A DNA stretch of 64,000 nucleotides, taken from an uncultured Oscillospiraceae bacterium. Lineage in GTDB: Bacteria > Bacillota > Clostridia > Oscillospirales > Oscillospiraceae. The position numbers and the translations under genes are program-made. Of the stretch, positions 52,815 through 61,774 are shown piece after piece (position 1 is the first letter of the stretch; each line of letters starts with the position of its first letter). Location of the stretch: NCBI GenBank assembly GCA_947624985.1, contig CANQMO010000006.1, positions 42,238-106,237 on the forward strand. The letters run 5' to 3'. A model generated the notes under the pieces. It did no database searches and was not told the DNA's origin. It was given only the letters and a program-made list of their open reading frames with translations.

Positions 52815-54098
52815 ATGGCGTTAACGTGGCTTTGTGTCGTTACCATTGTGCTGATGGTAATGGGCGCGCCTCTGTATGCGTGCTTTTTGGGCGGATGCGC
52901 CGTCTATTTTCTGATAGATCCGGGCCTGTCGCTCATGATGCTGCCGACAAAGCTGGTGGCAGCGATGAACTCGTTCCCCTTCCTGGCCATCCCCTTCTTC
53001 ATCTTTGCCGGCCAGATCATGAACCGAGGCGGCATTACCACGCGGATATTCCACTTTTCCGACACGCTGGTCGGCCGGTTCCGGGGCGGCCTGGCCTATG
53101 TGAATATTCTGGCCAGCTTTATCTTCTCCGGCATGTCCGGCTCCGCGCTGGCGGACCTGGGCGGTCTGGGCCCCATAGAGATGAAGGCCATGACCGACCA
53201 GGGCTTTGACGAGGATTTCTCTCTGGGCATCACCGCCGCGTCCTCGACCATCGGGCCCATCGTGCCGCCCAGCATCCCCTTTGTCAGCTATGCGCTGTTT
53301 TCCGGCGCGTCTCTGGGTGGGCTGTTCATGGCCGGCTTTATGCCGGGTATCGCCATGGTGGTCACATTGAGCATCATGACCTATATCATCGCGAAAAAGC
53401 GCAACTACCCGAAGGGAAAGAAGTATTCCCTCAAGGAGATTGCTCAGTCGTTTGCGTCCAGTATCTGGGCGCTGCTGTCGCCGGCTATTCTGATCTTCGG
53501 CATCTGGTTCGGCTGGTTCACCCCGACGGAGGCGGCCATGGTATGCGTCCTGTACAGCTTCATCGTGGGCCTTTTCATCTACCACGATCTGAAGCCCCGG
53601 GATATTCCCGGCATCGTGCTGGAGACGTTCCGCTCCGTGATCCCCGTCACGTCCATCGTCATCGCCACGGTCCTGCTGGCGTTCATCGTGAACTATGAGG
53701 GACTGACGGACAAGATCTATGTATTCATGTCCGGCATCACGGACAACAAGTATGTTTTCCTGATGCTTATCAACATTTTCCTGATCTTCATGGGCATGGT
53801 TGCGGACCCCAGCGCCTATTCCGTCGTGCTGATCCCGATTCTGGCACCTGTGGCCCAGGCATACGGCATCCATGTAATCCATTTCGGCGTCATCTTTGTC
53901 CTGAATGAGATGATCGGCCTGCTGACGCCGCCGGTGGGGATGTCTCTGTATCTCATGACCACGGTGTTCAAAAAGCCGTTTTCCGAGGTCCGCCACGCTG
54001 TGACGCCCTGGCTGATCCCCCTCTATGCGGCGCTGATTATCTGCACATACTGCGAGGACCTCGTGATGTTCGTTCCCCGGCTCATGGGACTGGGCTGA
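52815..54098 (+). CDS. TRAP transporter large permease subunit (DctM)
   Basis: 427 residues with about twelve membrane segments. The DctM signatures SFPFLAIPFFIFAGQIMNRGG, SGMSGSALADLGGLG and TAASSTIGPIVPPSIPFVSYA are complete. It carries out sodium-coupled uptake of the DctP-bound acid. With DctP and DctQ it forms a full TRAP importer, the entry point for the island's substrate. Confidence 0.95.
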   Translation: MALTWLCVVTIVLMVMGAPLYACFLGGCAVYFLIDPGLSLMMLPTKLVAAMNSFPFLAIPFFIFAGQIMNRGGITTRIFHFSDTLVGRFRGGLAYVNILASFIFSGMSGSALADLGGLGPIEMKAMTDQGFDEDFSLGITAASSTIGPIVPPSIPFVSYALFSGASLGGLFMAGFMPGIAMVVTLSIMTYIIAKKRNYPKGKKYSLKEIAQSFASSIWALLSPAILIFGIWFGWFTPTEAAMVCVLYSFIVGLFIYHDLKPRDIPGIVLETFRSVIPVTSIVIATVLLAFIVNYEGLTDKIYVFMSGITDNKYVFLMLINIFLIFMGMVADPSAYSVVLIPILAPVAQAYGIHVIHFGVIFVLNEMIGLLTPPVGMSLYLMTTVFKKPFSEVRHAVTPWLIPLYAALIICTYCEDLVMFVPRLMGLG

Positions 54099-54137
54099 CG
54101 GACCGTAGCGAGAGGATGTACTCGGGGAGGATAGACG

Positions 54138-55085
54138 ATGAAAAGCGTTTGGACCATGGGCGAGATGCTTGTGGAGATCATGCGGCCGGGTCCGGACATT
54201 CCCCATGACAGGCCTGACGCCTATCTCGGCCCCTATCCCAGCGGCGCGCCGGCGATTTTTGCCGACGCCGCCGCCCGGATGGGTGCCGCGAGCGGGATCG
54301 TGGGCGGCGTGGGAACGGACGGTTTCGGCGCGTGCCTTTTGCGGCGCCTGACAGAGGATGGGGTGGACTGCCGGTTCGTCCGCAGAAATGATGGCGCGCC
54401 CACCGGCGCCGCCTTTGTCACCTATGATTCCGCCGGAGAGCGGGAGTTTATCTTTCATATCAAGGGCACGGCGGCCACGGACGTGGAGGTGCCGCCGGTC
54501 CCGGAGGACGCGGGTTTTTTCCATATCATGGGCTGTTCCCTGACCGTGGACGCGCCGTTCCGGGAAAAGATCTACGCGTTGATGCGGGCCATGGCCCGGG
54601 CGGGGGCGGCGATCTCCTTTGATCCCAATATCCGCCCGGAGTTGCTGCGCGGCGACATCCGAGACGTGATCGCGCCGGTCATGGAGCGGTGCTCCATTCT
54701 GATGCCGGGTGTGGGCGAGCTGCTGACCATTGCCGGGGCGGACAGCGTCCCGCGGGCCTGTGAAAAGCTCTTTGAAAACCCGGTGCTGGAGATGATCGTG
54801 CTGAAAAACGGGAAGGAAGGCGCCTCGGTCATACGCCGGGACGGCTGCCGGAACCAGCCGGCCTTTCCCGTAGAGCAGGAAGACCCTACCGGGGCCGGGG
54901 ACTGCTTTGACGGGGCGTTTATCGCCGCGTTGGCGGCGGGAAAGGACACGGACACGGCCCTGCGGGATGCGGCAGCGGCAGGAGCCGTCAACGCGGCGGC
55001 CTTCGGCCCCATGGAGGGTCGTGTGGACCGCGGCTCGGTCGACAGACTGACCGGCGCCGTAGGCCGGCGGCAGGCTTCAATCTAG
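54138..55085 (+). CDS. PfkB-family sugar kinase, probable 2-keto-3-deoxygluconate-type kinase
   Basis: 315 residues. Ribokinase fold with the C-terminal anion-hole/base motif DPTGAGDCFDGAF and the N-terminal Gly-rich segment GPYPSGAPAIFADAAARMGA. The TMGEMLVEIM opening resembles KDG kinases. It would phosphorylate a 2-keto-3-deoxy acid from the dehydratases before aldol cleavage. Preceded by GGGAGGATAGACG. Confidence 0.85.
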   Translation: MKSVWTMGEMLVEIMRPGPDIPHDRPDAYLGPYPSGAPAIFADAAARMGAASGIVGGVGTDGFGACLLRRLTEDGVDCRFVRRNDGAPTGAAFVTYDSAGEREFIFHIKGTAATDVEVPPVPEDAGFFHIMGCSLTVDAPFREKIYALMRAMARAGAAISFDPNIRPELLRGDIRDVIAPVMERCSILMPGVGELLTIAGADSVPRACEKLFENPVLEMIVLKNGKEGASVIRRDGCRNQPAFPVEQEDPTGAGDCFDGAFIAALAAGKDTDTALRDAAAAGAVNAAAFGPMEGRVDRGSVDRLTGAVGRRQASI

Positions 55086-55093
55086 GAGGTAGT

Positions 55094-56104
55094 ATGCGAA
55101 AAGCGCTTCTGGACGCGAAGGGCGTCCTTGCCATACCCCTCACACCGTTTCGGGAGTCGGATGAATCCATCGACTACGGCGTGCTGGAGAAGGAAATAGA
55201 GTTTATCAACCGGTCTGACGTCAAGGGTATCTGCACGCCGATGATCTCTTCGGAGTTTATGACTCTCTCGGAGAGCGAGCGGGAAGAGATGATTCGCGTC
55301 CCTTTCCGTCTGGCGCGGGAGGACTACATAAAAGTCGCCAATGTGGCGGCGTGCAATATCAACACGGCACTCCGGTATCTGGAGGCCGGGGAAAAGGCCG
55401 GGGCGGACGCGGTGATCTCCACGCCGCCATACTGCGGTGATTTGGACGCCAACGGGATTTCCCATTATTTCGGGGCCATCGCGGAGCACACGTCTCTGCC
55501 GGTGGTGATTCAGAACGTAGGACTTCCCAATACCGCCCAGACGCCCGCCCAGCTTCTCCGGCTGTGCGAGAGCTATCCCAACATCCGGTGGGTCAAGGAG
55601 GAGGTCGTACCGCCGCCCCTGTCGATCGAGCGGCTGAACAGTCTGCGCACCGACGCCCTGGAGGGGATCATGAGCGGCTATGGCGGCTTTTACAATCTGA
55701 TGGACTTTGCCAACGGAGCCGTGGGCACCATCCAGGCCTGCGAATTCAGCGATGTGACGCAGCGGATCTGGGATCTGATGTACCAGGGAAATGAGAGGGC
55801 GGCCCGGGAGCTGCACTATCTCACACTCCCCATGGTGCAGATGGAGCTTTTGTACGGCCCTGCCTTCGCCAAGGACATGCTGGTTCGCCGCGGGATCTTT
55901 AAAAACCGGATCACCCGCAACAAGCGGGCGGAGATATCCAGAGCGGCTGTCCGCGAGTTCGATAGGATCTGGGATCTGATGGAGCCGCTCATTGAAAATG
56001 AAGGGTCTGCCGTCCGCCCCGCGGGCCGCGAGGCCATGTCTGCGCACCGGGTCGCCCCGCGAAGCGCAGGAAAGGAGCTATATGATGCAGAAGGAACATT
56101 TTGA
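55094..56104 (+). CDS. DapA-family protein 2 with altered active-site tyrosine
   Basis: 336 residues. Same barrel family as the first gene but only distantly similar. The Schiff-base lysine is Lys168 in IRWVKEEV. Where the family normally has Tyr (YNxP), this protein reads QNVGLPN (Gln140), so proton transfer must differ from the canonical mechanism. The C-terminus is extended by about 30 polar residues overlapping the next gene. TAGGAGG precedes the ATG. The product and substrate are uncertain. Confidence 0.8.
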   Translation: MRKALLDAKGVLAIPLTPFRESDESIDYGVLEKEIEFINRSDVKGICTPMISSEFMTLSESEREEMIRVPFRLAREDYIKVANVAACNINTALRYLEAGEKAGADAVISTPPYCGDLDANGISHYFGAIAEHTSLPVVIQNVGLPNTAQTPAQLLRLCESYPNIRWVKEEVVPPPLSIERLNSLRTDALEGIMSGYGGFYNLMDFANGAVGTIQACEFSDVTQRIWDLMYQGNERAARELHYLTLPMVQMELLYGPAFAKDMLVRRGIFKNRITRNKRAEISRAAVREFDRIWDLMEPLIENEGSAVRPAGREAMSAHRVAPRSAGKELYDAEGTF

Positions 56105-57539
56105 GGAGACCCTGGAATTTGTCAACACCTATTCCCGCCCTTCCCAGCTGAAGATCACGGACATGCGTTTTGCGGAGCTGGACGGCGCGCCCTATCCGTG
56201 CATCCTCATGAAGATCTACACGAACCAGGGGATCGTGGGATTCGGCGAGGTCCGGGATATGGCGTCGAAGAAGTACGCGCTGATGCTCAAGGGCCGGCTG
56301 CTGGGAGAAAACCCCTGCAATGTGGACAAGCTCTTCCGGCGCATCCGGCAGTTTGGGTCCCACGGTCGTCAGGGCGGCGGCGTGTCGGGCATAGAGATCG
56401 CCCTGTGGGATCTGGCGGGCAAGGCATACGGCGTGCCCGTATATCAGATGCTGGGGGGAAAATTCCGGGACAAGATCCGGATATACTGTGACACAGACGC
56501 CAACATCAGCGAGAACCGATCCGCCGGCGAGGCCATGGGCGAGGCGCTGACCCGCCGCATGCAACGCGGCTACACGCTGTTGAAAATGGATCTGGGGCTG
56601 GCGCAGCTGCTGGATGTGCCGGGAGCGGTCTGCGCGCCGCTTGGATACTTGGAGGAGAGCCGGCGGCTCAACGATGAGGCAAACCGGTACTGCCCCGCTA
56701 TGTACGACTTCCCGGAGAATAAGTTCGAGATCTATGACAAGCTCCGCCGCAGTTCGGACAAGGAATACGTGATGAAGGCGTTTAACGCCAGGAACAGGAA
56801 TTATGACCGGCATTCCATCCAGCATCCTTTCACCGGCGTGCAGATCACGGAGAAGGGCCTTGACTATCTGGAGAGCTATGTGCGGGACGTGCGGTCCATG
56901 ATCGGCTATGAGATCCCGCTGGCTATCGACCATCTGGGAAAGATCGGCGTGGAGGAGGTGATAAAGCTCGCCCACCGTCTGGAGCGGTACAACATTGCCT
57001 GGCTGGAGGACCCGATCCCCTGGCAGTACACCGCCCAGTGGCACCGGCTGGTGAACGCGACGTCCGTGCCCATCTGCACCGGAGAGGACATCTATCTGGC
57101 GGAGAATTTTGTGCCCCTTCTCGAGCAGGGCGGCGTGTCCGTCGTCCACCCGGACGCCATGACGGCGGGAGGCATTCTGGAGACGAAAAAGATCGGCGAC
57201 CTGGCCCAGCGATACGGAGTCCGCATGGTCCTGCACCAGGCGTCCACGCCGGTCCACGCGCTGGCGGCTGCCCATATCGGCGCGGCCACAGAGAATTTCT
57301 GGGCCTGCGAGTACCACGCCAACGACGTGCCCTGGTGGAACGACATCGTTGGTCAGGGCTACTATGAAAAGCCGCTGGTCAAGGACGGCTTTATAACTGT
57401 GCCGGACGCGCCCGGCCTGGGGATCGAGGCGCTAAACGACGAGGTGCTCCGGGAGCACAACAGCCGGATCAACCCGGGACTCTGGGAACCCACGGACGAG
57501 TGGGACATGGAATACGCGGTGGACACGATCTATAACTGA
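56085..57539 (+). CDS. Enolase-superfamily dehydratase/racemase 2, long form
   Basis: 484 residues, about 80 longer than typical members. The metal ligands appear as AIDHLG, WLEDPIPW and CTGEDIYL, with a catalytic-type His in VLHQASTP. An extra segment at about residues 180-260 (rich in Arg, Tyr and Asn) interrupts the barrel before the first ligand. It clearly differs from the RhmD-like enzyme upstream, so it probably acts on another acid sugar. ATG at 56085 is 7 nt after AAGGAG; ATG at 56082 is also possible. Overlaps the preceding gene by 20 bp. Confidence 0.8.
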   Translation: MQKEHFEETLEFVNTYSRPSQLKITDMRFAELDGAPYPCILMKIYTNQGIVGFGEVRDMASKKYALMLKGRLLGENPCNVDKLFRRIRQFGSHGRQGGGVSGIEIALWDLAGKAYGVPVYQMLGGKFRDKIRIYCDTDANISENRSAGEAMGEALTRRMQRGYTLLKMDLGLAQLLDVPGAVCAPLGYLEESRRLNDEANRYCPAMYDFPENKFEIYDKLRRSSDKEYVMKAFNARNRNYDRHSIQHPFTGVQITEKGLDYLESYVRDVRSMIGYEIPLAIDHLGKIGVEEVIKLAHRLERYNIAWLEDPIPWQYTAQWHRLVNATSVPICTGEDIYLAENFVPLLEQGGVSVVHPDAMTAGGILETKKIGDLAQRYGVRMVLHQASTPVHALAAAHIGAATENFWACEYHANDVPWWNDIVGQGYYEKPLVKDGFITVPDAPGLGIEALNDEVLREHNSRINPGLWEPTDEWDMEYAVDTIYN

Positions 57540-57564
57540 TCTGTGGAGGAAAGGAGCGGCAGTC

Positions 57565-58623
57565 ATGGACAATATGAGGATCGGCAGCGGGAAGTTTTTA
57601 TATGGCGGCGGCGCCATCGTCCAGTTGGTCCCAGAGATAAAGAGGCTGGGCGCGAGGCCGGCTGTCATAGGCGGTCCGTCCAGCGTCAGCCGGGTAATGG
57701 CGCTGGCCGGGGAAGAGATGAGGGCCGCTTTCAGCGATCTCACCGTGATCCCTTACACAGGGTATTGCTCCCAGCCGGCGGGCAGGCGGCTGGCCGCGCG
57801 GATCGCAGATGAGGGCTGCGACGTAATCGTGGGTGTGGGAGGCGGAAAATGCATCGATCTGGCAAAATACGTGTCAATGATCGCCCGCCTGCCTGTCGTC
57901 ACGGTCCCCACGTCGATTGCCACCTGCGTCGCCAGCTCGTCGGTGTGCATCATGTACACGGACGAGGGGCGCATCGACACAAGCGTCTCCATGGACCGGG
58001 AGGTGGATGTGGTTGTGGCCGACACGGATATCATCAAAAGCCAGGAGCCGAGGTTGCTTGCCGCAGGTATATGCGACTGTCTTGCCAAATATCCGGAGAC
58101 GGTGTCCAACTCCGGCGCGTCGGATTTTTACGGTGCCACACTTCCCATGTACATTGCCACCGTAAACGCCAAGGCCATCTATGTTTTTCTCATGGCCGAG
58201 GGGCCGAAGGCGTACAGGGAGGGGGCGTCGTATCAACGCTATGACGACATGGTTTTGACGAATCTGCTGCACACCTCGCTGGTGACCGGTTTCTTCGGGC
58301 AGGGGCGCCAGGGCGTGGCGCACGCGCTTTACGGCTACCTCCGCCGCCGCTTCACCAGACAGGCGGAGAAGTTCCTCCACGGGGAGATCGTGGGCGTGGG
58401 ACTGATCGCCCAGCTCATCGTCAACGATGCGCCCGAGGAGGAGACGAAGCGGTATATTGCGGCCATGCACGCCATGAACATGCCCACGACCGTCCGGCAG
58501 CTGGGCTGCCCTCTGACGCCGGAGGACGTGGCTGAGCTGAAGACGGAAATTTTGCAGACCACCAATGTGGACGAGAAGACCCAGGACGCGCTGCTGGACC
58601 TGGCGCTGAGCCGGATCCTCTGA
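57565..58623 (+). CDS. Iron-type alcohol / glycerol dehydrogenase family oxidoreductase
   Basis: 352 residues. The NAD-binding GGGK motif (VIVGVGGGKCIDLAK), the VPTSIATCASS-type loop and three metal ligands are visible: Asp in GICDCLAKYPE, His in GVAHALYG and His in EKFLHGEIVG. This is the GldA pattern. It may reduce an aldehyde product of the aldolases or interconvert a sugar acid and its keto form. GGAGGAAAGGAG lies upstream. Confidence 0.87.
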   Translation: MDNMRIGSGKFLYGGGAIVQLVPEIKRLGARPAVIGGPSSVSRVMALAGEEMRAAFSDLTVIPYTGYCSQPAGRRLAARIADEGCDVIVGVGGGKCIDLAKYVSMIARLPVVTVPTSIATCVASSSVCIMYTDEGRIDTSVSMDREVDVVVADTDIIKSQEPRLLAAGICDCLAKYPETVSNSGASDFYGATLPMYIATVNAKAIYVFLMAEGPKAYREGASYQRYDDMVLTNLLHTSLVTGFFGQGRQGVAHALYGYLRRRFTRQAEKFLHGEIVGVGLIAQLIVNDAPEEETKRYIAAMHAMNMPTTVRQLGCPLTPEDVAELKTEILQTTNVDEKTQDALLDLALSRIL

Positions 58624-58634
58624 GGGGGCGTGAA

Positions 58635-59417
58635 ATGACAGATTTGAAGGAAAACATCCATAACGGCGCCAAGCCGGTGGGGACGTTTGTCTGGGAGTAC
58701 AGCGCGCCCGCCGTCCCCATGACCCTGCTCCAGGCCGGAATGGACTTTGTGGTGCTGGACAACGAACACGGGCATTTCTCCTATGAGACGCTGCTGTGCA
58801 TGATCCAGCTGGCCCATAGCTGCGGCGGAGACGCGCTGGTCCGGGCGCCCGGTCTCACCCGGGAGGCGGTGCAGCGCTACTGCGACCTGGGATGCGACGG
58901 GCTGGTATTTCCCATGATCAGCACGCCCCAGCAGGCTTCGGAAGCCGTGCGGCTGTCCCACTATCCTCCTCTGGGCGAGAAGGGGATGGCCTTTGGCAAG
59001 GGGAACATGCGCTACCGGGCCGACGGGGATGGACAAAGCTTCATCCGCCAGATCAATCAGCGGCTGCTGCTCCTGTGTCAGATCGAGACCGTAGAGGGCG
59101 TGGCCAATGTGGAGAAGATCCTGGCGGTCCCCGGTGTGGACGGGGTGTTCATTGGGCCGCTGGATCTCTCCAGCGCCATGAACAGATTGCAGCAGTTTGA
59201 GGACGCGGAGTTCCTGGAGACGGTCGCCCGCGTCATGAAGGCGGCGAAGCTGGCCGGGAAGATCGTCTGTTCCTATGCCGGCGATGAGAAATTCGCGGCG
59301 TTCTGCCGCGCCCACGGGTGCGACATGATCGTCTGGAAAACGGAGTCCTCGCTGCTATTTGAGGCGGCGGGTCAGGCGAAAAAAATGCTGACGGAGGTGA
59401 TGCGTATACCGGGATGA
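58635..59417 (+). CDS. HpcH/HpaI-family class II aldolase
   Basis: 260 residues. Metal-dependent pyruvate aldolase fold with FVVLDNEHGHFSYE, QIETVEGVANVE (metal Glu) and DGVFIGPLDLSSAM (metal Asp). Relatives cleave 2-keto-3-deoxy-L-rhamnonate or 4-hydroxy-2-ketoheptanedioate. Together with the RhmD-like dehydratase it would complete a non-phosphorylated route to pyruvate and an aldehyde. Last gene before the regulator's own promoter. Confidence 0.87.
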   Translation: MTDLKENIHNGAKPVGTFVWEYSAPAVPMTLLQAGMDFVVLDNEHGHFSYETLLCMIQLAHSCGGDALVRAPGLTREAVQRYCDLGCDGLVFPMISTPQQASEAVRLSHYPPLGEKGMAFGKGNMRYRADGDGQSFIRQINQRLLLLCQIETVEGVANVEKILAVPGVDGVFIGPLDLSSAMNRLQQFEDAEFLETVARVMKAAKLAGKIVCSYAGDEKFAAFCRAHGCDMIVWKTESSLLFEAAGQAKKMLTEVMRIPG

Positions 59418-59487
59418 GCAAACAGCACAGAGAAGCCTTACGCCCACTTTTGCAGATAAAAGATTTGGCAGAATCGTTCAATTACCC

Positions 59488-59517
59488 TTGACTTTTGAAT
59501 ACAACGTACAGTATGCT
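59488..59517 (+). promoter_or_regulatory. Promoter and operator of the FadR-type regulator gene
   Basis: TTGACT (59488-59493) and TATGCT (59512-59517) are 18 bp apart. GTACAGTATG over the -10 matches the TACAGTAT at the operon promoter (48926 onwards), suggesting autoregulation. Confidence 0.5.
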
Positions 59518-59547
59518 AAGAAAAAACCATTTTTTAGGTGATATAAC

Positions 59548-60255
59548 ATGCAGCAAATCGTCTTGACATCGGAGAGCCTTGGAGATAAGGCATACAAGAT
59601 TCTGCGGAGTTTTATCCTTAAGGGTGAGATCAGACCTGGCACGCGCCTTACGGAGAGCCAGCTGGCGGGGGAAATGCGCATAAGCCGCACACCTGTGCGG
59701 GATGCGCTACGGCTTCTGGAAAAAGACGGCCTGCTCATAAGCGAGGGACTGAAGGGCTACACGGTAATCCATTTTTCCTGCAAGAGCATTGACGAGATCT
59801 TTGACACCCGTTTGATGATCGAGACCCATGCGCTAAGAACCGCATCTCCTCCGGAACTGGACAAGTGGATCGCGCAGCATACGGGAGAGCCGATGCCGGC
59901 TGGAGAGATCGAGCCGATCATAGATATGGACGACGCGTTTCATACGGGCCTTGTGACAGCGATGAACAACCAAATGATCAGCGACTTCTACTACAACGTC
60001 AACACCCGCATGAAAGTCCTTTGGCTGTACATCTACAGCGACGAGGAATACCAAGTACACAATACCATGCTCAGCAGCATCATGAGTCACGGCTCGATCA
60101 TCGAGTCGTGCAAGGCTGGCGATATCGACCAGGCGGTGGAACGGTTGACCAAGCATGTCAATGACAGCCGTGATTACGCGCTCAAGCATTTCAAGGAAAA
60201 AACCGTGGCAGAGAAGAAGCAGGCGCTTTTTGCCTCCGCCGAACAGGACGGCTGA
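59548..60255 (+). CDS. GntR-family regulator, FadR subfamily (FCD domain)
   Basis: 235 residues. N-terminal winged helix (residues about 12-75: TRLTESQLAGEMRISRTPVRDALRLLEKDGLL) and C-terminal all-helical FCD domain. Candidate metal/ligand residues sit in DMDDAFHTGL, IMSHGSIIESC and LTKHVNDS. FCD regulators usually repress sugar-acid or organic-acid genes until the acid binds, which matches the neighbouring operon. A terminator follows. Confidence 0.9.
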   Translation: MQQIVLTSESLGDKAYKILRSFILKGEIRPGTRLTESQLAGEMRISRTPVRDALRLLEKDGLLISEGLKGYTVIHFSCKSIDEIFDTRLMIETHALRTASPPELDKWIAQHTGEPMPAGEIEPIIDMDDAFHTGLVTAMNNQMISDFYYNVNTRMKVLWLYIYSDEEYQVHNTMLSSIMSHGSIIESCKAGDIDQAVERLTKHVNDSRDYALKHFKEKTVAEKKQALFASAEQDG

Positions 60256-60313
60256 ACGGGTTCCGGGACAGGACACCCGCGCGGTCCGTTTAAGACAGGG
60301 GAACAACATATAC

Positions 60314-60353
60314 GAGGAGACTGATGGGAAGATCATGTCTCCTCTTGTTTTTG
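60314..60353 (+). terminator. Terminator after the FadR-type gene
   Basis: GAGGAGAC pairs with GTCTCCTC, extended inwards by TGAT/ATCA with one bulge, followed by TTGTTTTTG. The 214-bp gap to the GatZ-like gene otherwise holds only its ribosome site. Confidence 0.7.
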
Positions 60354-60469
60354 CTGCCTTAAGGCGTGAAATGGCTCTGGTCCTGCCGGGACGCGGCTTC
60401 CGGACACACAGGAGCGGGGAAGGGATCATCGTCCCGCCCGCAGAGCATTTCAGCAAAGGAGTGACGTTT

Positions 60470-61774
60470 ATGCATCCGCTAAAAACTGTTTTCAGTGGCC
60501 GGCAGGGCCAGCGGGGAGTGTTTTCTGTTTGTACGGCCAATCCCATTGTGCTGCTCGCGGCGATGCTGCACGCAAAACGCAATGGCTATGTGATTGTGAT
60601 CGAGGCGACCGCCAACCAGGTCAACCAGTTCGGTGGTTATACGGGGATGACGCCGGCGGACTATATGTCCTTAGCGGAGGGGATCCGAAAAAGCGCGGGA
60701 CTGCCCGCGGAACAGGTCGTTTTTGGCGGGGACCATTTAGGCCCGCTCACCTGGAGGGAGCTTCGCTCGCCGGAGGCCATGGAGAACGCCGCGGCGCTGG
60801 TCCGGGCCTATACGCGGGCGGGGTTCACCAAGATCCATCTGGACACCAGCATGCGCATGGCGGATGACGACCCAGCGGCGCCGCTGGACGTGGAGGTCTG
60901 CGCCCGGCGCGGGGCCGCGCTGGCCAAGGTGGTCATGGAAGCTTACGCCGATTTGCGCCGGGACAAGCCGGACGCCCAGCGGCCGGTGCTGGTCATCGGC
61001 AGCGAGGTGCCGATTCCCGGAGGCAGCCAGCGGCCGGAGTCCTCCGTGACCCCTACGGCTCCGGAGGAGTTCTGCCGACAGTACCGGGTGTTCAAGGAGG
61101 CGTTTACCCGGGAGGGGATCCCCTTTGAGGACGTGATCGCCTTCGTGGTGCAGCCGGGCGTGGAGTTCGGCGACGATTTCGTGTTTCAATATGACCGCCA
61201 GCGGGCAGCCGGCCTGTGCGCGGCCCTGCGGGAGGTTGCCCCGCTGGTCTTCGAGGGGCATTCCACCGATTATCAGACTGCGGAGAGCCTGTCCGCCATG
61301 GTGGAGGACGGGATACGCATTCTGAAAGTTGGACCCTCGCTCACCTTTGGCCTGCGGGAGGCCCTGTTCATGCTGGAGGAATGCGAGGCGGTAATGGTCT
61401 CCGACAAAAAAGCGCGCTCCGGCCTGCAGCAGGCGGTGCTGCGGGAGATGGACGCGGACAAAAAGTATTGGAGGAGCTATTACAGGGGCACGGCGGAGGA
61501 GATCGCGTACAAGAAACTGTACAGCTATTCGGACCGCTGCCGGTATTATCTGCCGGCTGCGGGGATCACCGCCGCCGCCGAACGGCTGTTGGCCAATGCG
61601 ATCCATGTGCCCCATGCGCTGATCAGCCAGTATTTTCCCCGGCAGTATGAGCGGGTCATTTCCGGCTGGCTGGGGGACGACGGCCTGTCGCTGATTCTGG
61701 ACAGGATCTGTGATTGGCTGGATGTGTATGCCGGAGCATGCGGGATATCGCCGCAGCATCCGGCGCGGACATAA
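60470..61774 (+). CDS. GatZ/KbaZ-like D-tagatose-1,6-bisphosphate aldolase subunit
   Basis: 434 residues, usual GatZ length. Family segments include QFGGYTGMTPADYM, VVFGGDHLGPLTW, IHLDTSMRMADD, VIGSEVPIPGG and FEGHSTDYQT. In enterobacteria GatZ/KbaZ supports the catalytic class II aldolase GatY/KbaY, but no GatY-like gene is in the window. It may act alone as a non-canonical aldolase or epimerase on a keto-sugar phosphate. I start it at ATG 60470, 7 nt after AAAGGAGTG; the long 5' extension of the track ORF is unsupported. Confidence 0.85.
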   Translation: MHPLKTVFSGRQGQRGVFSVCTANPIVLLAAMLHAKRNGYVIVIEATANQVNQFGGYTGMTPADYMSLAEGIRKSAGLPAEQVVFGGDHLGPLTWRELRSPEAMENAAALVRAYTRAGFTKIHLDTSMRMADDDPAAPLDVEVCARRGAALAKVVMEAYADLRRDKPDAQRPVLVIGSEVPIPGGSQRPESSVTPTAPEEFCRQYRVFKEAFTREGIPFEDVIAFVVQPGVEFGDDFVFQYDRQRAAGLCAALREVAPLVFEGHSTDYQTAESLSAMVEDGIRILKVGPSLTFGLREALFMLEECEAVMVSDKKARSGLQQAVLREMDADKKYWRSYYRGTAEEIAYKKLYSYSDRCRYYLPAAGITAAAERLLANAIHVPHALISQYFPRQYERVISGWLGDDGLSLILDRICDWLDVYAGACGISPQHPART

